From NCBI GenBank assembly GCA_001695595.3, contig MBPM02000050.1, forward strand, positions 434,001 through 498,000: a stretch of 64,000 nucleotides of DNA, given 5' to 3'. The stretch is from Plasmopara viticola. Taxonomy: Eukaryota > Oomycota > Peronosporomycetes > Peronosporales > Peronosporaceae. The stretch's first letter is position 1. Each line of letters starts with the position of its first letter. The position numbers and the translations under genes are program-made. Below, one piece after another: positions 10,957 to 21,744 of the stretch. The notes beneath the pieces are model-generated. The model worked only from the letters and a program-made list of their open reading frames with translations. It was not told the DNA's origin and did no database searches.

Positions 10957-12468
10957 TTAATTTATGGCCCCACAGATGTCGAAGTGGAGCAGCTCAAAGA
11001 TGTCATAGTTGCGCTTGTCCCGGTTGCTTGGAAATGGTTTTTGAACCATCTTTCCTTGCTGACACCCTCGGCATGCACTTGATCCACTTGTCATAATAGG
11101 CACGTTTGCATCCTTGATCATATTGGTGGTAACCATCTTGCGAAGCACGTCGACTGGAGCATGGCCCATCCGTGCGTGCAAGTCGACACCACTGTTTCCA
11201 CGTGTAGTCGCATTTACCGAGCGCTGTGCCGTGCGAAGCCAATACAGTCCATCCACGAGATCTGCTGTGGCCACCACTTGTTGCGAGGATTGCCGCGCAA
11301 TGTGCATGTGTGCGCCATCAAACACAACTCTAAACTTGCCACTCTTGTTGATCTGCGGCACAGACAGCAAATTCTTGTTCATCATCGGTACGTATAGCGC
11401 GTTTTTGATCTCGATATCGCTTTCTTCACCGTCGGACAGAACCACTCGTTCAATGATGGTGCCAACGCCTTTGATCTCGGCCTTGTTACCGTCAGCCACC
11501 GATAGCTCGCCTTTGTCTTGTTCATTCAGCACGACAAATTTGGCCTTATTGTTGCAGATATGGTGTGTAGCACCGCTGTCGATTGCCCACATCCCTGGCA
11601 TATTCTTGCCTGTTGAAAGTCCACATTCTAGCGATACAGCAAACGCGATACGGTCGTACTCGTAGTCGTCGTTGGGTCGATAGTAAATGTTGTTGGCTCC
11701 GCGTCCACGAGCTTGGCCGCCGCGTCGAGCACCTCGATTGTCATCCTTTTGCTTGGTCCAGCATCGCTCCACGGAAATCCCCAATTTCGCACAATACGTG
11801 CATTGGCGAGACTCACGCTCAGCACTAAACGCCTTAGCCGCATCTTCGGTCTTGATCACCGAAGTCTTTGCGCTCTGCCGCTTGATATGCTCATTCTTTA
11901 GCACTTTTACAACGTCTTGCGTCCGCAATTCTGCGTTGCTGATCTCCAAGTTAAGAACAACGTTCTCGTAACTTTTAGGGAGACTTCGCAACAGACAGAT
12001 CGCAACATCTTCATCCTCCATCTTGGCACCAATGCTGCTGAGCTTGGCGCTGATGTTGAGGACTTCGTTGCAATGGTGCATGACGTTGTCGCCTTCCGCC
12101 ATCTCCATACTAAAGAGTTGACGCTTCAAGTAGATGCGTCCAGCCTTCTGTGATTCACCGTAGAGCGTCTTGATGCGCTGCCACGCGACCCACGCTTCCT
12201 CGCAGTCATCAACCACGTGATGGTAGTCGGCCTCCATATGCAAGAGCATCAGTCCGAAAGCGACGTTGCTGGTCTTGACGTACTCGTCCGCAGCGCGAGC
12301 ATTGGCGAAGGTCGGAGTTACCTCTCGGTTGACCACGTGCCATACCGACTTGGTCAGGAACACGCCACGCATGTAGCGGTTCCACGTAGCAAAGTTGTCG
12401 CCGTTGAACTTTTCGATTGCGATCTTGGCCGAGACATTGTGCGTAGAAGACATGATCGTTGGGCTCAT
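10957..12468 (-). pseudogene. D Gag-protease-integrase N-terminus (503 codons)
   Basis: Starts at the ATG inside the primer-binding site ([11 protein letters not shown]). Gag has [14 protein letters not shown]. The knuckle reads [14 protein letters not shown], with His changed to Ile in the expected CX2CX4HX4C, so zinc binding is probably lost. F1 and F2 keep the His. Protease [10 protein letters not shown], integrase zinc residues LHARMGH and CRGC, and the first Asp in LLHFDICG follow. The frame then breaks. Confidence 0.9.
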
Positions 12469-12472
12469 AACT

Positions 12473-12731
12473 TGTTGAATGAGCTGAAGGAGACGAAGGG
12501 AAGAAGCGAAGAGTCTGCGCGGAGGAGGACCGGAGCGAAGACACTCAAGCAGGAGAAGGATTATTTGGAAGTGATTGATTTATTGGGGCTTACACTTCTA
12601 CTTCTCGTAACCACTCATTCTACATAACGTAATTACCTTAAACCGTAAGAAGTAAAAACTATGTTGAACCGCGGTTCGGATTGAACCGGGTTTGGGTTGT
12701 GTACATTACCTGAGACCCATAACCCTCAATA
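12473..12731 (-). repeat. 5' LTR of D (259 bp)
   Basis: Same family and length as 8122-8380, with about six substitutions. Internally it abuts AGTTATGAGCCC, the primer-binding site that includes the Gag start codon. It would supply the promoter for D on the minus strand. Confidence 0.92.
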
Positions 12732-13734
12732 ATAAGTCGCACTTCTGTGCAGTTTATCTGCTTCGAAATAAATCGGAAGTGGCTGACAAGTTCGCTAAGT
12801 TCGTTGCTTACGCTGAAAAGCAGACGAATAAGCGGGTCAAGGTGCTTCGAAGCGACAACGGTGGCGAATACACGTCAGGAGCGCTGGCCAAGTTTTGTGC
12901 TGACCGTGGCATTGTGCAGAAGTTCACGCCTCCATACACCCCTCAGCATAATGGTGTTGCCGAGCGCATGAACCGAACTTTGGTTGCAGTGTGCTCGGTG
13001 TATGCTTGAGCATGCTAGTCTCAATAAAGCGTATTGGAGTGATGCTGTAATGACCGCAACTTTCCTTTGAAACCGGTGCCCAACACGCGCTGTTAGCCAC
13101 GACAAGTCGCCACATCAACTTTGGACTGGCAAGAAACCTCTTTTGGCCAATCTTAAAGTCTTTGGTTGCCATGCTTACGTACACGTGCCGAAAGAAAAAC
13201 GATCCAAGTTTGATGCTTGTTTGGTGCGATGTCGGTTTCTTGGATACAGCGAGCACGAGAAAGCGTATCGTTTTGAAACAATTGAAAGCGGTCGAGTGCT
13301 TGTGAGCCGAAACGCACAGTTCATGGAAGACACCTTTGACGGTGGAAAACTCGTCAAATATGGTTGTAATGAAGTTGTTATTCAAGATGACGAAGAACCA
13401 CAGCAGGATGCAACACCGAATGACGAAACAAATCATGAAGTAGAAGACCCAGCGGAGAATTTTGACTTTGATGACCCGTTAGGCAAGCAACACCAGCGTG
13501 CGAAGTCGCTAGAACAAGTTACAGAAGTTCCTCGGTCCAAGCGTAAAAGTCATTGCCAAGGTCTTGCAGAGATGTTCGCTGCAGCCCAGGATTTTGAAGC
13601 TGCGTACATTGTTGATTCAGTGGGGGAAATGCCGACATCGTTCAGCTCGGCAATGGAATCAAATGACGCAGCCAAGTAAAAGGAAGAGTGCGACTCGGAA
13701 ATAGAATCACTACGCAAGAATAAGACCTGGACAC
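12732..13734 (+). pseudogene. E2 integrase to RT start, continued after D
   Basis: Resumes integrase at the D target duplication (RSDNGGEYTSG, NGVAERMNR), then GKKPL, KVFGCHAYVHVPKEKR and the acidic linker. A 1-bp insertion near 12986 and TGA 13068-13070 (shared with E1) break it. TAA 13677-13679 is a Trp codon in E1. It ends after NKTWT, at GACAC 13730-13734, where array F begins; RT and RNase H of E2 are not in the window. Confidence 0.9.
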
Positions 13735-13993
13735 TATTGAGGGTTATGGGTTTCAGGTAATGTACACAACCCAAACCCGGTTCAATCCGAACCGCGGTTC
13801 AACATAGTTTTTACTTCTTACGGTCTAAGGTAATTACGTTATGTAGAATGAGTGGTTACGAGAAGTAGAAGTGTAAGCCCCAATAAATCAATCACTTCCA
13901 AATAATCCTTCTCCTGCTTAAGTGTCTTCGCTCCGGTCCTCCTCCGCGCAGACTCTTCGCTTCTTCCCTTCGTCTCCTTCAGCTCATTCAACA
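13735..13993 (+). repeat. 5' LTR of F1 (259 bp)
   Basis: TATTGAGGGTTATGGG...CATTCAACA, followed by AGTTATGAGCCC. It carries the TCACTTC initiator-like motif downstream of ATAAATCA. Same family as the D LTRs, in opposite orientation. Confidence 0.93.
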
Positions 13994-13997
13994 AGTT

Positions 13998-16900
13998 ATG
14001 AGCCCAACGATCATGTCTTCTACGCACAATGTCTCGGCCAAGATCGCAATCGAAAAATTCAACGGCGACAACTTTGCTACGTGGAACCGCTACATGCGTG
14101 GCGTGTTCCTGACCAAGTCGGTATGGCACGTGGTCAACCGAGAGGTAACTCCGACCTTCGCCGATGCTCGCGCTGCGGACGAGTACGTCAAGACCAGCAA
14201 CGTCGCTTTCGGACTGATGCTCTTGCATATGGAGGCCGACTACCATCACGTGGTTGATGACTGCGAGGAAGCGTGGGTCGCGTGGCAGCGCATCAAGACG
14301 CTCTACGGTGGATCACAGAAGGCTGGACGCATCTACTTGAAGCGTCAACTCTTTAGTATGGAGATGGCGGAAGGCGACAACGTCATGCACCATTGCAACG
14401 AAGTCCTCAACATCAGCGCCAAGCTCAGCAGCATTGGTGCCAAGATGGAGGATGAAGATGTTGCGATCTGTCTGTTGCGAAGTCTCCCTAAAAGTTACGA
14501 GAACGTTGTTCTTAACTTGGAGATCAGCAACGCAGAATTGCGGACGCGAGACGTTGTAAAAGTGCTAACGGATGAGCATATCAAGCGGCAGAGCGCAAAG
14601 ACTCCGGTAATCAAGACCGAAGATGCGGCTAAGGCGTTTAGTGCTGAGCGTGAGTTTCGCCAATGCACGTATTGTGCGAAATTGGGGCATTCCGTGGAGC
14701 GATGCTGGACCAAGCAAAAGGATGACAATCGAGGTGCTTGACGCGGCGGCCAAGCTCGTGGACGCGGAGCCAACAACATTTACTATCGACCCAACGACGA
14801 CTACGAGTACGACCGTATCGCGTTTGCTGTATCGCTAGAATGTGGACTTTCAACAGGCAAGAATATGCCAGGGATGTGGGCAATCGACAGCGGTGCTACA
14901 CACCATATCTGCAACAATAAGGCCAAATTTGTCGTGCTGAATGAACAAGACAAAGGCGAGCTATCGGTGGCTGACGGTAACAAGGCCGAGATCAAAGGCG
15001 TTGGCACCATCATTGAACGAGTGGTTCTGTCCGACGGTGAAGAAAGCGATATCGAGATCAAAAACGCGCTATACGTACCGATGATGAACAAGAATTTGCT
15101 GTCTGTGCCGCAGATCAACAAGAGTGGCAAGTTTAGAGTTGTGTTTGATGGCGCACACATGCACATTGCGCGGAAATCCTCGCAACAAGTGGTGGCCACA
15201 GCAGATCTCGTGGATGGACTGTATTGGCTTCGCACGGCACAGCGCTCGGTAAATGCGACTACACGTGGAAACAGTGGTGCCGAGTTGCACGCACGGATGG
15301 GCCATGCTCCAGTCGACGTGCTTCGCAAGATGGTTACCACCAATATGATCAAGGATGCAAACGTGCCTTTATGACAAGTGGATCAAGTGCATGCCGAGGG
15401 TGTCAGCAAGGAAAGATGGTTCAAAAACCATTTCCAAGCAACCGGGACAAGCGCAACTATGACAGCTTTGAGCTGCTCCACTTCGACATCTGTGGGCCCA
15501 TGGAAATTAATTCTCTCGGAGGGAGCAAGTATCTCTTGCTGATCGTGGATGAAGCTAGCGGGTGCATGAAGGGTTTCTGCCTGCGTGCCAAGTCTGAGAG
15601 CGAGGACTGTGTCAAAAAGTACATCTTAATGGTGCAGACACAGTTAGGCAAGAAGGTCAAGTTTGTACGACACGACGGAGCCCACGAGTTTGCAACTAGC
15701 TCGCTTCAAGTTTTCTACGAGGATGAAGGCATCGAGCAGCAAACCACGGTGCCATATGCACATCAGACCAACGGCACAGCAGAGCGCGCCATCCGGACTA
15801 TTGTCACAATCGGCCGCAGCATATTGCACCATGCCAAGTTGGACAAGTGTTTTTGGGGTGAAGCTGCTATGGTGGCCATCTACATCAAGAATCGCCTTCC
15901 GTCGCCCAAGATCAACGACAAGACTCCTTTTGAGATTGTGCACAAGTTCAAGCCAAGCGTGAAACATATGCGTGTTTTTGGGTGCCGGACTTACGTTCTC
16001 ACTCCAAAAGAAAAGCGGCTCAAGTGGGACCCCAAGGCTCGTGCAGGGATCTTCGTGGGTTACGAAGAGATGTCCAAGGCTTATAGGGTGTTTGATATTG
16101 AGGCTGGACATGTGGTGATCACTCGTGATGTCACCTTCGACGAATCAAGTTTCGGCATCTTGGATAAGAGTAATGGTGACCATGAAGATGACGACGACGA
16201 TTTCGACCTCGACTCGCTAAGCATTAATGATTTGGATGTAGCTCACCCAATGACCTTCAAGTTGGCGGGAAAGCGCAAGGAGCGTACAAGTGTGACGAAT
16301 ACTGATCGCAACTCGACAAGCACCAATCATGAACATCACGGAGCTGGACTTGAAGAAGGAAAGCTCCTAAAAGATCAAACGAACGTCGAGCCAAGCGTAG
16401 ATCAGTCGAGCGGACATCACGTTTTCCCGCGGATGAAGAAGAGAAAGCCACACCGGGTGATGACTCCACCCCTCCTGTCTTTTGGCGAGCAAGTGCAAAC
16501 GCGGTCGAAGCCGGCGATCTGTCAGAACCAATGACATTTCAAGATGCTGTTAGCGGGCCTGACCAAGTTCACTGGTGCAAGGCGATCCATGCAGAACTGG
16601 ACTCGTTGCACCTTCGTGGTGTGTTTCGACCAGCTAAACTGCCCACCGGACAGCAAGCCATTGGAACCAAGTGGGTGTTCAAGATTAAGCGCAAGGCCGA
16701 CGGATCCATCGAGAAGTACAAGGCGCGTCTCGTGGCTAAAGGATTCAAGCAAAAATACGGCATCGATTACACGAAAACGTTCTCGCCTGTTATCAAGTAT
16801 GTGACATTGCGAATGGTGATCAGCTTGACCAAATTCTTTGGGTGGCCTCTAGATCAACTTGATGTGGTGACAGCGTTCCTGTACGGCGTGATGAAAGAAG

Positions 16901-18077
16901 TCGTGTATTGTGTGGTGCCCGAAGGAATGGAGCTCGACGGTGACCACAATTGTTTGGGGTTGATGAAGGCGATTTACGGCCTGAAACAAGCTTCGCGCGT
17001 ATGGAACGAGACGTTCGACGAGTTTGTATGTTCGATCGGTTTCCAAGTATCCCAATTCGACCCATGCCTCTACATCAAAGTTACAGACGGCAAGTGTGTA
17101 TTTTTGCTGGTGTACGTCGATGATGTGCTGATTACCGGCAGCTCAAGTGAACTTATTGCGCAGATCAAAAGGGACCTAAAGACGCGCTTTAAAATGACGG
17201 ACAGCGGCAAGTGTGCATTTGTTCTGGGCATCGAGCTGGTGGACAACGCTGACGGCAGTTTGACTCTGTGCCAGCGACGTTACGTGGATGATATTCTCGA
17301 GCGTTTTAGTATGAATGACTGTAAGGCTGTGATAAGTCCAACGGACGTAAGTTTCCGACTTGTTTCGAGCAACGCAACATCCAGAGTTAATGCTCCATTT
17401 CGTGAAGCAGTGGGTTCTCTCATGCACTTGGCGACCGCGACACGTCCAGACATTGCGTTTGCTGTTGGCTACGTTTCGCGCTTCATGGAGAACCCACAAG
17501 CCGAGCATTGGATTGCAGTTAAGCGCATTCTACGTATCTGCAAGGAACCAAGTCGCACGGTCTTTGCTTCAAGCCTGGCAACAAGTTGGACTTTCGTGGA
17601 TATTCCGACGCGGACTGGGCTGGAGATCATGCTGACCGCAAGTCGACTTCGGGCTATGTGTTTATGCTGATGGGTGCTCCTGTAAGCTGGGGAAGCAAGA
17701 AGCAGTCAAGTGTGTCGTTGTCTACGAGCGAAGCGGAGTACATCGCGCTAAGTCTTGCGATTCAAGAAGGCAAATGGGTGCATCGTCTACTCTGCAAGAT
17801 TCTAGCTGCAGCAATGGACAAGTCGGAGCCCGAGCTAAAAATCATGGAAGACAACCAGTCGTGTATCAAGATGACGAAGAATCCGGTACATCATGGTCGG
17901 GCCAAGCACATCGACATCAAGTATCACCACCTTCGTGATGAGGTCAAGCGCGGTGAAGTGAAGTTGGAGTACTGCGAGACTGCGATCATGCTGGCGGACA
18001 TCATGACGAAGGGGCTACCAGGACCGCGCCACAAAGACTTGATGCAAGAGCTTGGCATACATGCGTGTTCGCATTGA
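13998..18077 (+). pseudogene. F1 Gag-Pol polyprotein, multiply broken
   Basis: Start ATG 13998 ([11 protein letters not shown]) in the primer-binding site. All domains are recognisable in order: Gag, knuckle [14 protein letters not shown], protease [10 protein letters not shown], integrase LHARMGH/CRGC and [21 protein letters not shown], RNase H SDADWAGD and EDNQSC, end GIHACSH with TGA 18075. Breaks relative to F2 and D: TGA 14739-14741 (Arg to stop), a deletion near 15370, indels near 16362-16375 (linker) and a 1-bp deletion near 17534. The polyprotein occupies essentially the whole internal region: it opens 4 nt inside the LTR and its stop is in the polypurine tract. Confidence 0.93.
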
Positions 18078-18084
18078 GGGGGCG
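18074..18084 (+). other. Polypurine tract of F1
   Basis: TTGAGGGGGCG directly upstream of the LTR that begins TATTGAGGG at 18085. It contains the TGA stop of the polyprotein. The equivalent in D is 8381-8391 on the minus strand, and in element I 27510-27520. Confidence 0.85.
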
Positions 18085-18343
18085 TATTGAGGGTTATGGG
18101 TCTCAGGTAATGTACACAACCCAAACCCGGTTCAATCCGAACCGCGGTTCAACATAGTTTTTACTTCTTACGGTTTAAGGTAATTACGTTATGTAGAATG
18201 AGTGGTTACGAGAAGTAGAAGTGTAAGCCCCAATAAATCAATCACTTCCAAATAATCCTTCTCCTGCTTAAGTGTCTTCGCTCCGGTCCTCCTCCGCGCA
18301 GACTCTTCGCTTCTTCCCTTCGTCTCCTTCAGCTCATTCAACA
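18085..18343 (+). repeat. Shared LTR between F1 and F2 (259 bp)
   Basis: Preceded by the F1 polypurine tract and followed by the F2 primer-binding site, so it serves as 3' LTR of one copy and 5' LTR of the next. About two substitutions separate it from 13735-13993. Confidence 0.92.
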
Positions 18344-18355
18344 AGTTATGAGCCC
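18344..18355 (+). other. Primer-binding site with gag start (F2)
   Basis: AGTTATGAGCCC. Its reverse complement matches 11 of 12 bases of the anticodon arm of eukaryotic initiator tRNA-Met (GGGCTCATAACC). The ATG at 18348, the Gag start, pairs with the CAT anticodon. Identical sites lie at 13994 (F1) and 12472-12461 on the minus strand (D). Confidence 0.8.
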
Positions 18356-21308
18356 AACGATCATGTCTTCTACGCACAATGTCTCGGCCAAGATCGCAAT
18401 CGAAAAATTCAACGGCGACAATTTTGCTACGTGGAACCGCTACATGCGTGGCGAGTTCCTGACCAAGTCGGTATGGCACGTGGTCAACCGAGAGGTAACT
18501 CCGACCTTCGCCGATGCTCGCGCTGCGGACGAGTACGTCAAGACCAGCAACGTCGCTTTCGGACTGATGCTCTTGCATATGGAGGCCGACTACCATCACG
18601 TGGTTGATGACTGCGAGGAAGCGTGGGTCGCGTGGCAGCGCATCAAGACGCTCTACGGTGGATCACAGAAGGCTGGACGCATCTACTTGAAGCGTCAACT
18701 CTTTAGTATGGAGATGGCGGAAGGCGACAACGTCATGCACCATTGCAACGAAGTCCTCAACATCAGCGCCAAGCTCAGCAGCATTGGTGCCAAGATGGAG
18801 GATGAAGATGTTGCGATCTGTCTGTTGCGAAGTCTCCCTGAAAGTTACGAGAACGTTGTTCTTAACTTGGAGATCAGCAACGCAGAATTGCGGACGCGAG
18901 ACGTTGTAAAAGTGCTAACGGATGAGCATATCAAGCGGCAGAGCGCAAAGACTCCGGTAATCAAGACCGAAGATGCGGCTAAGGCGTTTAGTGCTGAGCG
19001 TGAGTTTCGCCAATGCACGTATTGTGCGAAATTGGGGCATTCCGTGGAGCGATGCTGGACCAAGCAAAAGGATGACAATCGAGGTGCTCGACGCGGCGGC
19101 CAAGCTCGTGGACGCGGAGCCAACAACATTTACTATCGACCCAACGACGACTACGAGTACGACCGTATCGCGTTTGCTGTATCGCTAGAATGTGGACTTT
19201 CAACAGGCAAGAATATGCCAGGGATGTGGGCAATCGACAGCGGTGCTACACACCATATCTGCAACAATAAGGCCAAATTTGTCGTGCTGAATGAACAAGA
19301 CAAAGGCGAGCTATCGGTGGCTGACGGTAACAAGGCCGAGATCAAAGGCGTTGGCACCATCATTGAACGAGTGGTTCTGTCCGACGGTGAAGAAAGCGAT
19401 ATCGAGATCAAAAACGCGCTATACGTACCGATGATGAACAAGAATTTGCTGTCTGTGCCGCAGATCAACAAGAGTGGCAAGTTTAGAGTTGTGTTTGATG
19501 GCGCACACATGCACGTTGCGCGGAAATCCTCACAACAAGTGGTGGCCACAGCAGATCTCGTGGATGGACTGTATTGGCTTTGCACGGCACAGCGCTCGGT
19601 AAATGCGACTACACGTGGAAACAGTGGTGCCGAGTTGCACGCACGGATGGGCCATGCTCCAGTCGACGTGCTTCGCAAGATGGTTACCACCAATATGATC
19701 AAGGATGCAAACGTGCCTATTATGACAAGTGGATCAAGTGCATGCCGAGGGTGTCAGCAAGGAAAGATGGTTCAAAAACCATTTCCAAGCAACCGGGACA
19801 AGTGCAACTATGACATCTTTGAGCTGCTCCACTTCGACATCTGTGGGCCCATGGAAATTAATTCTCTCGGAGGGAGCAAGTATCTCTTGCTGATCGTGGA
19901 TGAAGCTAGCGGGTGCATGAGGGGTTTCTGCCTGCGTGCCAAGTCTGAGAGCGAGGACTGTGTCAAAAAGTACATCTTAATGGTGCAGACACAGTTAGGC
20001 AAGAAGGTCAAGTTTGTACGACACGACGGAGCCCGCGAGTTTGCAACTAGCTCGCTTCAAGTTTTCTACGAGGATGAAGGCATCGAGCAGCAAACCACGG
20101 TGCCATATGCACATCAGACCAACGGCACAGCAGAGCGCGCCATCCGGACTATTGTCACAATCGGCCGCAGCATATTGCACCATGCCAAGTTGGACAAGTG
20201 TTTTTGGGGTGAAGCTGCTATGGTGGCCATCTACATCAAGAATCGCCTTCCGTCGCCCAAGATCAACGACAAGACTCCTTTTGAGATTGTGCACAAGTTC
20301 AAGCCAAGCGTGAAACATATGCGTGTTTTTGGGTGCCGGACTTACGTTCTCACTCCAAAAGAAAAGCGGCTCAAGTGGGACCCCAAGGCTCGTGCAGGGA
20401 TCTTCGTGGGTTACGAAGAGGTGTCCAAGGCTTATAGGGTGTTTGATATTGAGGCTGGACAAGTGGTGATCACTCGTGATGTCACCTTCGACGAATCAAG
20501 TTTCGGCATCTTGGATAAGAGTAATGGTGACCATGAAGATGACGACGACGATTTCGACCTCGACTCGCTAAGCATTAATGATTTGGATGCAGCTCACCCA
20601 ATGACCTTCAAGTTGGCGGGAAAGCGCAAGGAGCGTACAAGTGTGACGAATACTGATCGCAACTCGACAAGCACCAATCATGAACATCACGGAGCTGGAC
20701 TTGAAGAAGGAAGTGCTCCTGAAAGATCAAACGAACGTCGAGCCAAGCGTAGATCAGTCGAGCGGACATCACGTTTTCCCGCGAATGAAGAAGAGAAAGC
20801 CACATCGGGTGATGACTCCACCCCTCCTGTCTTTTGGCGAGCAAGTGCAAACGCGGTCGAAGCCGGCGATCTGTCAGAACCAATGACATTTCAAGATGCT
20901 GTTAGCGGGCCTGACCAAGTTCACTGGCGCAAGGCGATCCATGCAGAACTGGATTCGTTGCACCTTCGTGGTGTGTTTCGACCAGCTAAACTGCCCACCG
21001 GACAGCAAGCCATTGGAACCAAGTGGGTGTTCAAGATTAAGCGCAAGGCCGACGGATCCATCGAGAAGTACAAGGCGCGTCTCGTGGCTAGAGGATTCAA
21101 GCAAGAATACGGCATCGATTACACGGAAACGTTCTCGCCTGTTATCAAGTATGTGACATTGCGAATGGTGATCAGCTTGACCAAGTTCGTTGGGTGGCCT
21201 CTAGATCAACTTGATGTGGTGACAGCGTTCCTGTACGGCGTGATGAAAGAAGTCGTGTATTGTGTGGTGCCCGAAGGAATGGAGCTCGACGGTGACCACA
21301 ATTGTTTG
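18348..21308 (+). pseudogene. F2 Gag-Pol polyprotein, open but truncated in RT
   Basis: About 987 codons without a stop. Gag is at residues 1-220, the CCHC knuckle ([14 protein letters not shown]) near 223-236, and protease [10 protein letters not shown] near 292-301. Integrase shows LHARMGH, CRGC, Asp in LLHFDICGP, Asp in RHDGAREF and Glu in NGTAERAIR, all intact. The acidic linker and RT through [11 protein letters not shown] follow. Coding stops at DHNCL, where another LTR is inserted (GTTTG just before it), so the YVDD motif and RNase H are missing. It is the best preserved group-2 reading frame in the window. Confidence 0.92.
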
Positions 21309-21448
21309 TATTGAGAGTTATGGGTTTCAGGTAATGTACACAACCCAACCCGGTCCAATCCGAACCGCGGTTCAACATAGATTTTACTTTTTACGGTTTA
21401 AGGTAATTACGTTGTGAAGAATGAGTGGTTACGAGTTGTAGGACTTTA
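21309..21448 (+). repeat. Partial divergent group-2 LTR (first 140 bp)
   Basis: Begins TATTGAGAGTTATGGG after F2 coding sequence, with no polypurine tract, so it is the 5' LTR of a further insertion. It differs from the F LTRs at many positions and is therefore a different lineage. It is cut off after CTTTA at 21448 by the LTR of H. Confidence 0.8.
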
Positions 21449-21740
21449 TGTTGAGGATACGACTCTTGTCGAAGATGTTGGCAGACAAACGCCTCGAACA
21501 GCGACTACATATCGGTGAGTACCGGTATCTACAATCAGTTGATGACTGACTGAGGGAGCGGGTTCAAGATGGGCAAAAGATCGGTTTCGGGATGGGAAGA
21601 TGATTGCGCCCGAATGGTGAGTTGTTCTGATTGGCTTAGATAAATCATTGGCTTAGAGGTAGCATGTAGTTGCGAACTAAGGACCTTTTAAATATATTCA
21701 CTTTGCATTTTACCAACTAGTGCACACTCGAGCTTCTTCA
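21449..21740 (+). repeat. 5' LTR of H (292 bp)
   Basis: Starts TGTTGAGGATACGACTC, then the common group-1 sequence from CTTGTCGAAGATG; ends CGAGCTTCTTCA before GGTTATGAGCCC. It has the same 5' extension type and end as the M LTRs. Core promoter TATTCACTTTGCATTTTACC. Confidence 0.9.
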
Positions 21741-21744
21741 GGTT

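Larger units (their letters stand above)
8122..12731 (-). mobile_element. Full-length group-2 copia element D, TSD ACAAG/ATAAG
   Basis: 4,610 bp, transcribed leftwards: 5' LTR 12473-12731, primer-binding site AGTTATGAGCCC just inside, polyprotein, polypurine tract 8381-8391, 3' LTR 8122-8380. The target duplication is ACAAG at 8117-8121 and ATAAG at 12732-12736, one base decayed. The two LTRs differ at about 6 of 259 positions. It sits inside E2 at the base where E1 carries a solo LTR of the same family. Confidence 0.93.
2225..13734 (+). mobile_element. Tandem copia array E1-E2 sharing one LTR (group 1)
   Basis: Order: LTR 2225-2525, E1 internal region, LTR 6491-6791, E2 internal region truncated at 13734. 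The two internal regions share a Gag deletion that removes the zinc knuckle, a protease-region frameshift, an integrase-region TGA (4345 and 13068) and a group-2 insertion at the same nucleotide with TSD ACAAG. That insertion is a solo LTR in E1 and the full element D in E2. Shared lesions plus a shared nested insertion show that the second copy arose by duplication, not by independent transposition. E2 is cut off by array F. Confidence 0.88.
13735..21308 (+). mobile_element. Tandem group-2 copia array F1-F2 sharing one LTR
   Basis: LTR 13735-13993, F1 internal region, LTR 18085-18343, F2 internal region cut at 21308. The two LTRs differ at about two positions and the two internal regions are nearly identical. 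F1 is also the inverted counterpart of D, about 1 kb away. The left flank is GACAC in E2; the right boundary is not reached because F2 is interrupted in RT by a divergent LTR. Confidence 0.9.

Noticed and set aside
12217..12627. 136-codon frame over the group-2 LTR and gag start, repeated at 13839 and 18189
   Set aside because: It runs antisense through gag and the LTR and is present only because the element is repeated. No sign of an independent gene.
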